NCBI RefSeq assembly: GCF_018860825.1
Contig: NZ_JAHKPZ010000038.1
Coordinates: forward strand, 1 to 64,000
Direction: 5' to 3'
Source: Lacinutrix sp. C3R15
Lineage (GTDB): Bacteria > Bacteroidota > Bacteroidia > Flavobacteriales > Flavobacteriaceae
DNA: 64,000 bases
The first letter of the stretch is position 1; each line of letters begins with the position of its first letter. The notes below the pieces were generated by a model. It was not told where the DNA came from and did no database searches. It saw nothing but the letters and a program-made list of their open reading frames with translations. Position numbers and translations under genes: made by a program. Below, one piece after another: positions 55,331-63,480 of the stretch.

Positions 55331-56083
55331 ATGTTAAAAATAAACAACTTGCACGCAAGTGTAGAAGACAAGTCTATTTTAAAAGGAATTAATTTAGAAA
55401 TAAAAGCAGGAGAAGTACATGCTATTATGGGACCTAACGGTTCTGGTAAAAGTACTTTAGCTTCTGTAGTTGCAGGAAAAGAAGAATACGAAGTTACCGA
55501 TGGTACTATTCTTTTAGAAGGAGAAGATATTGAAGAACTTGCTGCAGAAGAAAGAGCTCATAAAGGAATATTTCTTTCCTTTCAGTATCCAGTAGAAATC
55601 CCTGGTGTTTCTGTAACCAATTTTATGAAAACAGCTATTAACGCTAACCGAAAAGCAAAAGGCTTAGAAGATATGCCAGCTAATGAAATGCTGAAACTTA
55701 TTCGTGAAAAATCGGAAATGCTGGAAATAGACAGAAAGTTTTTATCACGTTCTTTAAACGAAGGTTTTTCTGGAGGAGAAAAGAAACGTAATGAAATTTT
55801 TCAAATGGCAATGCTGGAACCAAAATTAGCTATTCTAGATGAAACAGATTCTGGATTAGATATTGATGCTTTACGTATAGTGGCAAATGGTGTAAACAAA
55901 TTAAAAAGCAAAGACAACGCTGTTTTAGTAATTACACACTACCAACGTTTGTTAGACTATATTGTTCCAGACTTTGTACACGTATTATACAATGGTAAAA
56001 TTGTAAAATCTGGTGGTAAAGAACTTGCGCATGAGTTAGAAGAAAAAGGTTACGACTGGATTAAAGAAGAAGTAAACGCATAA
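55331..56083 (+). CDS. sufC: Fe-S assembly ATPase SufC
   Basis: This 250-residue ABC-type ATPase drives SufBCD. Walker A is GPNGSGKST (35-43), the Q-loop is in [11 protein letters not shown], the signature is [12 protein letters not shown] and Walker B is [15 protein letters not shown], all typical of SufC. It starts 2 bases after the lipoprotein stop. A 148-base spacer with a long inverted repeat separates it from sufD. Confidence 0.97.
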   Translation: MLKINNLHASVEDKSILKGINLEIKAGEVHAIMGPNGSGKSTLASVVAGKEEYEVTDGTILLEGEDIEELAAEERAHKGIFLSFQYPVEIPGVSVTNFMKTAINANRKAKGLEDMPANEMLKLIREKSEMLEIDRKFLSRSLNEGFSGGEKKRNEIFQMAMLEPKLAILDETDSGLDIDALRIVANGVNKLKSKDNAVLVITHYQRLLDYIVPDFVHVLYNGKIVKSGGKELAHELEEKGYDWIKEEVNA

Positions 56084-56090
56084 ATTAGTA

Positions 56091-56222
56091 AGCAGTGGTC
56101 AGTTTGCAGTAAAGCAGTTGCTTACTCAAATGCGATTACTCTAATACTTAAAAAAGTAGTCAAATAACAGCGTACCGTTTGCTTTTGAGTGAACTGAAAA
56201 CTGAAATACTGATTACTGAAGA
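56091..56222. repeat. Long imperfect inverted repeat between sufC and sufD
   Basis: The arms are about 56091-56132 and 56179-56222. Both contain the series CAGT-nn-TCAGT, a further CAGT, then CAGTT and ACTCAA-nn-GC, the right arm as the reverse complement. The transcript could fold into a long hairpin. Repeated CAGT-type units of this kind look like a dispersed, REP- or MITE-like element. It contains no gene. Confidence 0.65.
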
Positions 56223-56231
56223 CTTATAATA

Positions 56232-57545
56232 ATGGATTTAAAAGAAAAATTAGTTTCCTCATTTTTAGCTTTCGAAAATCATGTAGACATAGATTGTAAA
56301 ATACATGATATAAGAACCGAAGCTATTAAAACTTTTGAAACAAAAGGGTTTCCTTCAAAAAAAGAAGAAGCTTGGAAATACACATCGTTAAACAGTATTT
56401 TAAAACATGACTACAGTGTTTTTCCTAAACAGGAAAACGCTATAGAGTATAGTGATGTTAAAAAGTACTTTATTCATGATATAGACACCTATAAAATTGT
56501 ATTTATAGATGGTAAATATGCTTCACATTTATCGCAAACTACACATGACGGAATAGATGTTTGTTTAATGTCTGCTGCTTTAAACAAACCAAAATATCGT
56601 CTTGTTATTGAAAACTATTTTAATAAAGTAGCTACCAAAGAAAGCTTAACGTCTTTAAATACAGCATTTGCACAAGAAGGTGCTTATATTCATATTCCTA
56701 AAAATAAATTGGTAAATAAACCTATTCAAATTTTACATTTATCTACAGGAAGTGAAATTGCACTAATGCAACAACCACGTAACTTGATTGTTGTTGATGA
56801 AAACTCTCATGTACAAATTATTGAACGTCACCAAAGTTTATCAGACCATCCTGTTTTAACCAACAGTGTTACCGAAATTTTTGGAAACAAACGCGCAATT
56901 ATAGATTACTATAAAATTCAAAACGATAATGTAAATGCATCGTTAATAGATAATACCTATGTAAATCAAAAACGCGAAAGTCATGTTTCTGTACATACGT
57001 TTAGTTTTGGTGGTAAGCTAACACGTAACAACCTTAATTTTTACCAAAATGGAGAACACATGGATTCTACATTAAATGGTATAACTATTATTGGCGACAA
57101 GCAACATGTAGATCACAACACATTAGTACACCATATAGAACCAAATTGTGAAAGTCACCAAGATTACAAAGGTATCTTTAACGATAGTGCAACAGGTGTT
57201 TTTAATGGAAAAGTAATTGTAAATAAAGAAGCGCAAAAAACCAATGCTTTTCAGTCTAATAATAACATTTTATTAAGTGACAAAGCAACCATAAACTCTA
57301 AACCACAATTAGAAATTTTTGCAGATGATGTAAAATGCTCACACGGTTGTACCATTGGTCAGCTAGATGAAAGTGCTATGTTTTACTTGCGCTCTAGAGG
57401 TATTCCACAAAAGGAAGCTAAAGCTTTATTAATGTATGCCTTTGCTAACAACGTACTAGAAACAGTAAAAATTCCGGAACTTAAAAAACGTATTAACAGA
57501 CTTATTGCAACCAAATTAGGTGTAAATATAGGTTTCGATTTATAA
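56232..57545 (+). CDS. sufD: Fe-S cluster assembly protein SufD
   Basis: This 437-residue subunit pairs with SufB and SufC. It shares the SufB/SufD beta-helix core and has KGFPSKKEEAWKYTSL, NLIVVDENSHVQIIERHQS, DHNTLVHHIEPNCESHQDYKG, NGKVIVNKEAQKTNAFQSNNNILL, and KCSHGCTIGQLDESAMFYLRSRGI; these are the conserved SufD/SufB blocks. It is the last gene of the first suf block and is followed by a clear terminator and a stretch with a frameshifted gene on the other strand. Confidence 0.95.
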   Translation: MDLKEKLVSSFLAFENHVDIDCKIHDIRTEAIKTFETKGFPSKKEEAWKYTSLNSILKHDYSVFPKQENAIEYSDVKKYFIHDIDTYKIVFIDGKYASHLSQTTHDGIDVCLMSAALNKPKYRLVIENYFNKVATKESLTSLNTAFAQEGAYIHIPKNKLVNKPIQILHLSTGSEIALMQQPRNLIVVDENSHVQIIERHQSLSDHPVLTNSVTEIFGNKRAIIDYYKIQNDNVNASLIDNTYVNQKRESHVSVHTFSFGGKLTRNNLNFYQNGEHMDSTLNGITIIGDKQHVDHNTLVHHIEPNCESHQDYKGIFNDSATGVFNGKVIVNKEAQKTNAFQSNNNILLSDKATINSKPQLEIFADDVKCSHGCTIGQLDESAMFYLRSRGIPQKEAKALLMYAFANNVLETVKIPELKKRINRLIATKLGVNIGFDL

Positions 57546-57553
57546 TTTTTTTT

Positions 57554-57619
57554 GAAGCTATTTCCAGCTTTTGGCAGTCGCTCTCTTTGAGGAGCTCCAA
57601 CAATGCCGCAATCTGGGCT
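57554..57619. repeat. G+C-richer intergenic block after sufD (candidate dispersed repeat)
   Basis: The 66 bases between sufD and its terminator are about half G+C, clearly higher than the flanks, and hold GAAGCTATTTCCAGC, GCTCTCTTTGAGGAGC (a small imperfect hairpin) and AATCTGGGCTA. No frame of value runs through it. It resembles, in my memory, short palindromic repeats scattered in flavobacterial intergenic regions, but this needs a search. Confidence 0.45.
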
Positions 57620-57625
57620 AAAAAC

Positions 57626-57661
57626 AAAAAACGGCAAACATTCATATGTTTGCCGTTTTTT
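57626..57661. terminator. Bidirectional terminator after sufD
   Basis: An 11-bp stem (57631-57641 with 57646-57656, core CGGCAAACAT) is flanked by A5 and T6. It ends the sufABCD transcript on the plus strand and may also end the small gene on the minus strand. Confidence 0.88.
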
Positions 57662-57682
57662 GTTTCAAGTCATAGATAAGAC

Positions 57683-57864
57683 TCAACTTTTCACCTGCTG
57701 ATACTTCTGATAAAAATACATCGGTATCATTCCAAAATTTAAAAAAGTAAGAAGCCAATAAAAACAATAACACCTCTGTAAGGCCAGGTTAAAAATTCAA
57801 ACATAGCGCCAATACCTAAAACAAAAAAAGTAAAAAAGCCAACAACATAAAATGATTTTTTCAT
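57683..57864 (-). pseudogene. Small two-TM membrane protein gene with a -1 frameshift in a T6 run
   Basis: The minus-strand frame from ATG 57864 encodes 41 residues, MKKSFYVVGFFTFFVLGIG then AMFEFLTWPYRGVIVFIGFLLF, and stops at TAA 57739. If the ribosome or the gene lost one base at the CTTTTTTAA run, the frame would continue as LLFLNFGMIPMYFYQKYQQVKS and stop at 57683. That extension completes a second TM helix and ends with a basic tail, as expected for a real small membrane protein. The WPY motif resembles the GldL-like protein at 59620. So the gene is either broken by a single-base change or error, or read by -1 frameshifting. Downstream of the hydrolase gene on the same strand. Confidence 0.6.
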
Positions 57865-57936
57865 AGTATTTAGTTTCAAAAAATGAATGAAATTTATGGA
57901 ATTAAAAAAAACGTAGCAGCAACTAATTGCCGTTGC

Positions 57937-59592
57937 TTAGTTCTCTCCTTCTTTTTTAAAGAAAACATCTTTTATAGTACCTTCACTATACAAGACCATC
58001 CCTACAACATGACCTTCTTCATCTCTAGTAAAATGATACAGTGTTCTATTGTTATTTCCAAATGCATCTAACTGAATCGGATGCAAAGGTATATTTTCAT
58101 TGTTTTTATAAGATAATTTAAAGGCATTATCCGCAACAAAAAAGCGATAGGTAACGTCCATTTCTTCCGAAAAATAAGAACCTACAAAATCATTGTTGTT
58201 AACCATTTCAGAATCTATTAATGTAGCACGTTTAAAATAAAAAGGAGTACCACCAAATAGAATAACCATATCATGACTGGTTGCAGGTGTAAAATCATAT
58301 TTCACTTGAGTACTATTTTTTCTATGAAATTTATTTTCCGCAAATGGTATTAATGAGGTTGCACTTCGACCTATCGATCCTTCCGATTTTAGGGTATCAT
58401 TCTCTACAAATATTCTAATAGTCATATCACTATTAATTTCCTTATAATCACTAGTGTATTTATCTAAGGCTACTTGCTTAAAAACTTCTTCTTCTTTATT
58501 AACTTCTACATTATTATTTTCATCAGATAGAAGAATATCTAAAATTTGATATGCAATGCTTGGCGCATTAATAGATTGCAAATTAGTGAGCACTACAATA
58601 CCTAATTGCTTTTCTGCAATAGTAATTAATTGCGTACGTCCACCAAAACTATACCCTCCATGACTTGCAACTATATTACCTTTGTAATTATCTATCATAA
58701 TACCGCGTGCATATTTTGCTTTTTCACCGTCATTTAAAACCTCGGTGGTTTTCAAAAATTGAGACAAAGGTTTAAACTCCAAAATTTGTTCATTTAGCAT
58801 CTGCATCCAAATAGCCATATCTTGAATAGAAGACCCCATGCTACCTGCACCATAACTTAATTGATTACTAGAAGAATACACAAATTCATTATGCTGTTTT
58901 TGGTAACCAACCGCTTTATTCTTAATTGTTTTACCATTTTCTACGCGCACAAAAGTAGCATCCATTTTTAGTGGATTTAAAATATGATCCTTTAAAAATT
59001 CATTTAAATTTTGTCCAGATATTCGTTCAATAAGTACTGCTAATAAAGTATAATTAGTATTAGAGTACGCTACTTTTTCACCTGGAAGATTACATAACCC
59101 CTTTTGCTTACACGCTAATTCAAACACCGTATTATTATCATAATAGGTATTGTCATAATCAAATCCAGACAAAGACATTAATGCATGATAATTTCTAATA
59201 CCACTTGTATGATTCAATAAATGCTTAATTTTTATAGGTTGCTGATATTCTGGAAACTCAGGCAAATACTTTCTTATATCATCTTCTAAACTAATCTTAC
59301 CTTCCTGAACCAATACCCAAATAGCGGAAGCTGTAAATTGCTTTCCAATAGAGGCTAAACTAAAAATAGTAGCATCCGAATTTTTAATGCCATAATCCAG
59401 ATTAGCCAAACCAAAACCTTTACTGTATATACTTTCTTTTCCAGATATAACTTTAACACTTAAGCCTGGAGCATCTGCACTTTGATATTTTTCAAGAAGT
59501 TGATCAATCTCTGAAGTATATTTATTTTGAGCACTTAAAAAAGCACAAATCAATATACAAAAAATAGTAGGATACTGTTTTAAATTTCGCAT
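57937..59592 (-). CDS. Serine hydrolase of the beta-lactamase / D-alanyl-D-alanine peptidase (class C) family
   Basis: This 551-residue exported protein has a signal peptide (1-21, FLSAQ). The beta-lactamase-like domain (about 27-365) has the SxxK motif S81-I-G-K84, the Y176-S-N178 motif and HGG in ASHGGYSFGGR. These are the residues of class C-type penicillin-binding hydrolases, which also include esterases and peptidases. The C-terminal 180 residues form an extra beta-rich domain (about 370-551). A resistance role is not implied. It lies inside the opposite-strand block that splits the suf genes. Confidence 0.88.
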   Translation of the reverse strand: MRNLKQYPTIFCILICAFLSAQNKYTSEIDQLLEKYQSADAPGLSVKVISGKESIYSKGFGLANLDYGIKNSDATIFSLASIGKQFTASAIWVLVQEGKISLEDDIRKYLPEFPEYQQPIKIKHLLNHTSGIRNYHALMSLSGFDYDNTYYDNNTVFELACKQKGLCNLPGEKVAYSNTNYTLLAVLIERISGQNLNEFLKDHILNPLKMDATFVRVENGKTIKNKAVGYQKQHNEFVYSSSNQLSYGAGSMGSSIQDMAIWMQMLNEQILEFKPLSQFLKTTEVLNDGEKAKYARGIMIDNYKGNIVASHGGYSFGGRTQLITIAEKQLGIVVLTNLQSINAPSIAYQILDILLSDENNNVEVNKEEEVFKQVALDKYTSDYKEINSDMTIRIFVENDTLKSEGSIGRSATSLIPFAENKFHRKNSTQVKYDFTPATSHDMVILFGGTPFYFKRATLIDSEMVNNNDFVGSYFSEEMDVTYRFFVADNAFKLSYKNNENIPLHPIQLDAFGNNNRTLYHFTRDEEGHVVGMVLYSEGTIKDVFFKKEGEN

Positions 59593-59619
59593 TGTTTATT
59601 ATTTGGAATTGTTTTTAGC

Positions 59620-60048
59620 CTAAGAAAATTTGTGAATAGATTTTTTATATCGACCATATAAACTAACTGGAGCAAGAAACATTACTAAAACAGCACAACT
59701 CAAAAGCATAAATAAATTGGCATAGGGCCAATGCATGATTTTAAATATAAAACCTAATACCAGAAGTATTATTAAAAGAAGACCTCCAATAAACTGAAGC
59801 TTACTTAAAACTGTCATTTGTTGTTCTATTTTCTGCAAATTGCTTTCTAATTGCAAATTTTTAAAACTCGCATAGCCTCCAAATTTTTGCAAAGCTTCTT
59901 GATATAAAACATCAAAATCTGCTCCATCTTTACTTTCTATATACGTACAAATATGATCTACCAAATCTTCTCTTAAGCTTTCTGATTGCACACCATAAAG
60001 CTTTAAACTCTTTTCTATAAAGGCAATGTGTTTTTGTTGTATTTGCAT
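59620..60048 (-). CDS. Membrane protein with a GldL-like hairpin, translationally coupled to padR-type gene
   Basis: This 142-residue protein has a soluble helical N-terminus (about 1-80, SLKLYGVQSESLREDLVDHICTYIES) like the DUF1700/DUF1048-type partners of PadR regulators. Two TM segments follow (about 83-105 and 110-130), with FKIMHWPYANLF at the turn, the motif seen in the N-terminal part of GldL-type proteins. It ends basic (GRYKKSIHK). The start codon shares one base with the PadR stop (TAATG), so the two are coupled. It may be the membrane sensor or target of that regulator. Confidence 0.8.
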   Translation of the reverse strand: MQIQQKHIAFIEKSLKLYGVQSESLREDLVDHICTYIESKDGADFDVLYQEALQKFGGYASFKNLQLESNLQKIEQQMTVLSKLQFIGGLLLIILLVLGFIFKIMHWPYANLFMLLSCAVLVMFLAPVSLYGRYKKSIHKFS

Positions 60049-60383
60049 TATATAATAGGTTTAGGGTTAAAAATTAAATTCAAAGTCTCCATAAAGTTAT
60101 TTATTTCTTGTGTCATTGCTTCGGCCACTTTTTTTCCTTCCGAAGTAACCGAATAATATTTCCGAACGCGTTTACCTATATAAACCTTCTCCGTTTCTAA
60201 AACGCCTTTAGCTTCCAGCTTATGCAGAATAGGATATAATGCGCCTTCTGATATATCAATCTTACCAGAAGTCAACTTCTTCACTTCTTGTGTAATCTCA
60301 TAACCATACATTTTATCACTTTCGCTAATCAGTTTTAAAATGATAGGTTGTAGTGTTCCTTTTGTTAATTCTTTGCTATACAT
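60048..60383 (-). CDS. PadR-family transcriptional regulator
   Basis: This 111-residue winged-helix regulator has the PadR start KGTLQPIILKLISESDKMYGYEITQEV, then the recognition helix and wing with SEGALYPILHKLEAKGVL and RVRKYYSVTSEGKKVAE, and a dimerisation helix at the end. It would bind its own promoter and that of the coupled membrane gene. The closest likely targets are the 59620 gene and the serine hydrolase gene downstream. It is divergent from sufS, 108 bases away. Confidence 0.92.
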   Translation of the reverse strand: MYSKELTKGTLQPIILKLISESDKMYGYEITQEVKKLTSGKIDISEGALYPILHKLEAKGVLETEKVYIGKRVRKYYSVTSEGKKVAEAMTQEINNFMETLNLIFNPKPII

Positions 60384-60479
60384 ATTTCAAATATACATTT
60401 TATTTAAATGCATTGTAATAAAATTACAATAAATTTTATCTTTTATATTTTCTTTACACTAGTTTTATGAAACAAAACG

Positions 60480-60487
60480 TAAATTTG
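60480..60487 (+). promoter_or_regulatory. -7 box (TAAATTTG) immediately before sufS
   Basis: TAAATTTG matches TAnnTTTG and lies 4 bases before the sufS ATG at 60492, implying a nearly leaderless transcript and an own promoter for the second suf block. Confidence 0.4.
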
Positions 60488-60491
60488 TAGC

Positions 60492-61706
60492 ATGTTAGAT
60501 TTGAAGAAAATAAGAGCCGATTTCCCAATACTTAAAAGACAAGTAAATGGTAAACCGTTGGTGTATTTTGACAATGCAGCAACATCACAAACACCACAAC
60601 AAGTAATTGATGTTATTGTAGATTATTACAGTAACTACAACGCGAACATTCATCGTGGTGTGCACGCATTAAGTCAAGAAGCTACAGATAAATACGAAGC
60701 AGCAAGACATACCATTCAAAACCATTTTAATGCAAAGCATGCACACGAAATAATTTACACCTCAGGTACTACAGAAAGCATCAATTTAGTTGCTCATGGT
60801 TTTGCTTCCATACTACAAAAAGGAGACGAAATTATTGTTTCTGCCCTAGAACATCATAGTAATATTGTGCCTTGGCAAATGTTATGCGAAAAAATAGGTG
60901 CTGTTTTAAAGGTTATACCAATGAACCAAGATGGTGCACTTGTTATGGCTGAATATGATAAATTACTAAATAACAATACCCAACTTGTTTTTGTAAATCA
61001 TATCTCTAACGCATTAGGTACCATAAACCCTATTGAAGAAATTATTGAAAAAGCACATCAGGTTGGTGCAGCTGTTTTAATTGATGGCGCACAAGCTTGT
61101 CCGCATATAAAACCAGACGTACAAGCACTAGACGTAGATTTTTATGTAGCATCGGCACATAAAATGTGTGGACCAACAGGAGTTGGTATGCTTTACGGAA
61201 AAGAAGCATGGTTAAATAAACTACCTCCTTACCAAGGTGGTGGAGAAATGATTGCTGAAGTTTCTTTTGATAAAACCACTTACGCAGGATTACCACATAA
61301 AATGGAAGCAGGAACGCCAAATATTTGTGGTGGTATTGCTTTTGGTGCAGCAATAGATTATATGAATGCTATAGGTTTTGACGCTATTGCAAACTATGAA
61401 CACGAACTTTTAGAATACGCCACCAAATCACTTTTAGAAATTGAAGGTTTAAAAATTTACGGAACCGCTAAAAATAAAACTTCGGTTATTTCTTTTAATC
61501 TAGATGGTATACATCCTTATGATGTTGGTACTATTTTAGACAAACTAGGAATTGCTGTTAGAACAGGACACCATTGCGCACAACCTATTATGGAGTACTT
61601 TAAAATTCCAGGAACCGTTCGTGCATCGTTTGCATTTTATAATACCAAAGAAGAAATTGACGCCTTAGTTGCTGGTGTAAAAAAAGCTAAAATGATGCTT
61701 TCTTAA
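60492..61706 (+). CDS. sufS: Cysteine desulfurase SufS
   Basis: This 404-residue PLP enzyme takes sulfur from cysteine and hands it to SufE. The group II landmarks are visible: H121 (EHHSN), D198 (IDGAQ), the PLP lysine K224 (ASAHK), R357 and the active-site persulfide C362 (RTGHHCAQP). The start at MLDLKKIRADFPIL fits the family. It is separated from sufD by the opposite-strand block and probably has its own promoter. A META-domain lipoprotein gene follows. Confidence 0.96.
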   Translation: MLDLKKIRADFPILKRQVNGKPLVYFDNAATSQTPQQVIDVIVDYYSNYNANIHRGVHALSQEATDKYEAARHTIQNHFNAKHAHEIIYTSGTTESINLVAHGFASILQKGDEIIVSALEHHSNIVPWQMLCEKIGAVLKVIPMNQDGALVMAEYDKLLNNNTQLVFVNHISNALGTINPIEEIIEKAHQVGAAVLIDGAQACPHIKPDVQALDVDFYVASAHKMCGPTGVGMLYGKEAWLNKLPPYQGGGEMIAEVSFDKTTYAGLPHKMEAGTPNICGGIAFGAAIDYMNAIGFDAIANYEHELLEYATKSLLEIEGLKIYGTAKNKTSVISFNLDGIHPYDVGTILDKLGIAVRTGHHCAQPIMEYFKIPGTVRASFAFYNTKEEIDALVAGVKKAKMMLS

Positions 61707-61749
61707 AGTTTGGCCTCTTTTTTGTATATTATCTTTTAAATTTTAACAA

Positions 61750-62559
61750 ATGAAAATTATGAAATTCATTACGATACTATTTAGCATTTTTACACTTAAC
61801 TCGTGTGGAAACTCTAAAGCAACAACAAATATGCAAGAAAACACAGACGCTAAACAAACCCAAATACTTACTGGCAAATACTTAATTTCTTCTCTAGTAG
61901 CTATGGATGAATTACCAGCAGACACGCATTTAAGTTTTGATGAAACTACAAATCGCGTTTCAGGATATGCTGGATGCAATAGATTTTCGGGAAATTATAC
62001 TGTAGAAGGAAACCATATTGAGTTTACCAATATTATTGCTACAAGAATGTATTGTAAAGAAACAATGACTGCAGAACAAAACGTAATAAACGCCCTAGAA
62101 AAAGCAACTACATTTACTATAGCCAATAATGAATTAACATTAAATAACGAAAATGAAATTTTAGTACAAGCAACCAAAAATGTAAGCACTAAAATAGCAA
62201 AAGAAGAAGATTACAGTATAGAGTATACTGCTGTTACAAGAGGAACATTTATAAATATTGTAGTTAAAAATGATAGTATTACTTTTCAAAAAAATAGAGG
62301 TACAAAACCAGAAACCAGAACCTTTAATACACAAGAAAAAAACACTATCTACGCTAAAGTAAATGAGGTAAATGTAAAAGAATTACCTAGTCTAGAAGCA
62401 CCATCAAAAGCACACCAATATGATGGAGCAGCTGGAGCTATTTTAACCATTGTTAAAAATGGCCAAACATACAAAACACAAACTTTTGATCATGGTCAAC
62501 CTCATACAAAAATTGAAGATCTAGTAAGTACTATTTTAAGTATGACGGAAAAACAATAA
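61750..62559 (+). CDS. META-domain lipoprotein
   Basis: This 269-residue lipoprotein has the lipobox LNSC (C19 from the first Met; an ATG three codons later is also possible). Residues about 40-145 are a META domain (SGYAGCNRFSGNYTVEGNHIEF, ATRMYC, NALEKATTF), the fold of HslJ-type proteins. The C-terminal half (about 150-269) is a second beta-rich domain with YSIEYTAVTRGTFINIVVKN and YDGAAGAILTIVKNGQTY of unknown type. It lies between sufS and sufE on the same strand. Its link to Fe-S assembly is unclear. Confidence 0.88.
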   Translation: MKIMKFITILFSIFTLNSCGNSKATTNMQENTDAKQTQILTGKYLISSLVAMDELPADTHLSFDETTNRVSGYAGCNRFSGNYTVEGNHIEFTNIIATRMYCKETMTAEQNVINALEKATTFTIANNELTLNNENEILVQATKNVSTKIAKEEDYSIEYTAVTRGTFINIVVKNDSITFQKNRGTKPETRTFNTQEKNTIYAKVNEVNVKELPSLEAPSKAHQYDGAAGAILTIVKNGQTYKTQTFDHGQPHTKIEDLVSTILSMTEKQ

Positions 62560-62587
62560 TTATAATGATGAAAATAATACTAAATTG

Positions 62588-62595
62588 TATTTTTG
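62588..62595 (+). promoter_or_regulatory. -7 box (TATTTTTG) for sufE
   Basis: TATTTTTG matches TAnnTTTG and lies 16 bases before the sufE ATG at 62612. AT-rich flanks make this only suggestive. Confidence 0.35.
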
Positions 62596-62611
62596 CTTAA
62601 AATAAAAAACC

Positions 62612-63034
62612 ATGAATATTCAAGAGGTACAAAACGAAATAATTGAAGAGTTCTCTATGTTTGAAGACTGGGAAGAACGCTATCAATACATGATAGATTT
62701 AGGAAAATCTTTACCACTTATTGAAGAACAATACAAAACCGAAGATAATATTATTAAAGGTTGCCAAAGTAAAGTATGGGTACATGCAGAATTAAAAGAG
62801 GATAAAATAGCTTTTACTGCAGATAGTGATGCTATTATTACAAAAGGAATTATTGCTATATTAATTCGCGTTTTTTCTAACCAACACCCAAAAGATATAT
62901 TAGAAGCAAATACCGATTTTATTGACCAAATAGGACTTAAAGAACATTTGTCTCCTACAAGAGCAAACGGTTTAGTAAGCATGATTAAGCAATTAAAATT
63001 ATACGCTATTGCGTATCAAACACAATTAAATTAG
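62612..63034 (+). CDS. sufE: Sulfur acceptor protein SufE
   Basis: This 140-residue protein takes the persulfide from SufS and delivers it to SufB. The key C51 is in KGCQSKVWV. The N-terminal EEFSMFEDWEERYQYMIDLG and the ending LSPTRANGLVSMIKQLK are conserved blocks of the family. The length is normal. It lies after the META lipoprotein and before a sufT-like gene on the same strand. Confidence 0.95.
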   Translation: MNIQEVQNEIIEEFSMFEDWEERYQYMIDLGKSLPLIEEQYKTEDNIIKGCQSKVWVHAELKEDKIAFTADSDAIITKGIIAILIRVFSNQHPKDILEANTDFIDQIGLKEHLSPTRANGLVSMIKQLKLYAIAYQTQLN

Positions 63035-63076
63035 TTGTTATTGCTGCAAAGGCAAGAAACTATTTATAATAAAAAC

Positions 63077-63127
63077 ATTTCCGTTTACACGGAAATAAAA
63101 TAATAAAAATTCCCGTTTTTATGGGAA
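63077..63127. repeat. Two small hairpins between sufE and the sufT-like gene
   Basis: ATTTCCGT (63077-63084) pairs with ACGGAAAT (63089-63096), and TTCCC (63110-63114) with GGGAA (63123-63127). The first hairpin has no T-run behind it, so it is a poor terminator. It may be a processing or attenuation site. Confidence 0.35.
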
Positions 63128-63143
63128 CATAATACATTTTCCA

Positions 63144-63467
63144 ATGAGCGAAACTATAGATACATCTGTATTAGGAGAAAAGATTGTAAAGGTTTTAAAA
63201 ACTATTTTCGATCCAGAAATTCCTGTAGACATATATGAACTAGGACTAATTTACGACGTTTTTGTAAACGAAGATTATGATGTAAAAATCTTAATGACTT
63301 TAACCACACCAAACTGTCCTGTTGCAGAAACACTTCCGTTAGAAGTAGAAGAAAAAGTAAAATCTTTAAACGAGGTAAAAGATGCAGAAGTAGAAATCAC
63401 TTTTGATCCGCCTTGGTCTCAAGATTTAATGAGCGAAGAAGCTAAGTTAGAACTTGGTATGCTTTAA
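63144..63467 (+). CDS. SufT-like Fe-S maturation protein (DUF59/MIP18 family)
   Basis: This 107-residue protein of the DUF59/PaaD/MIP18 family has FDPEIPVDIYELGLIYDV (22-39), TTPNCPVAETLP with C58, and FDPPWSQDLMSEEAKLELGM at the end. In SUF loci this protein helps Fe-S maturation of client proteins. It has the standard length and lies 109 bases after sufE. I would call it sufT-like, but the symbol is not certain. Confidence 0.9.
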   Translation: MSETIDTSVLGEKIVKVLKTIFDPEIPVDIYELGLIYDVFVNEDYDVKILMTLTTPNCPVAETLPLEVEEKVKSLNEVKDAEVEITFDPPWSQDLMSEEAKLELGML

Positions 63468-63480
63468 TTAAAATTAGCCA

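Noticed and set aside
57937-59592. Beta-lactamase as an antibiotic resistance gene
   Set aside because: It has SxxK and YSN motifs but also an additional C-terminal domain, and the family is mostly esterases and peptidases; resistance is not supported.
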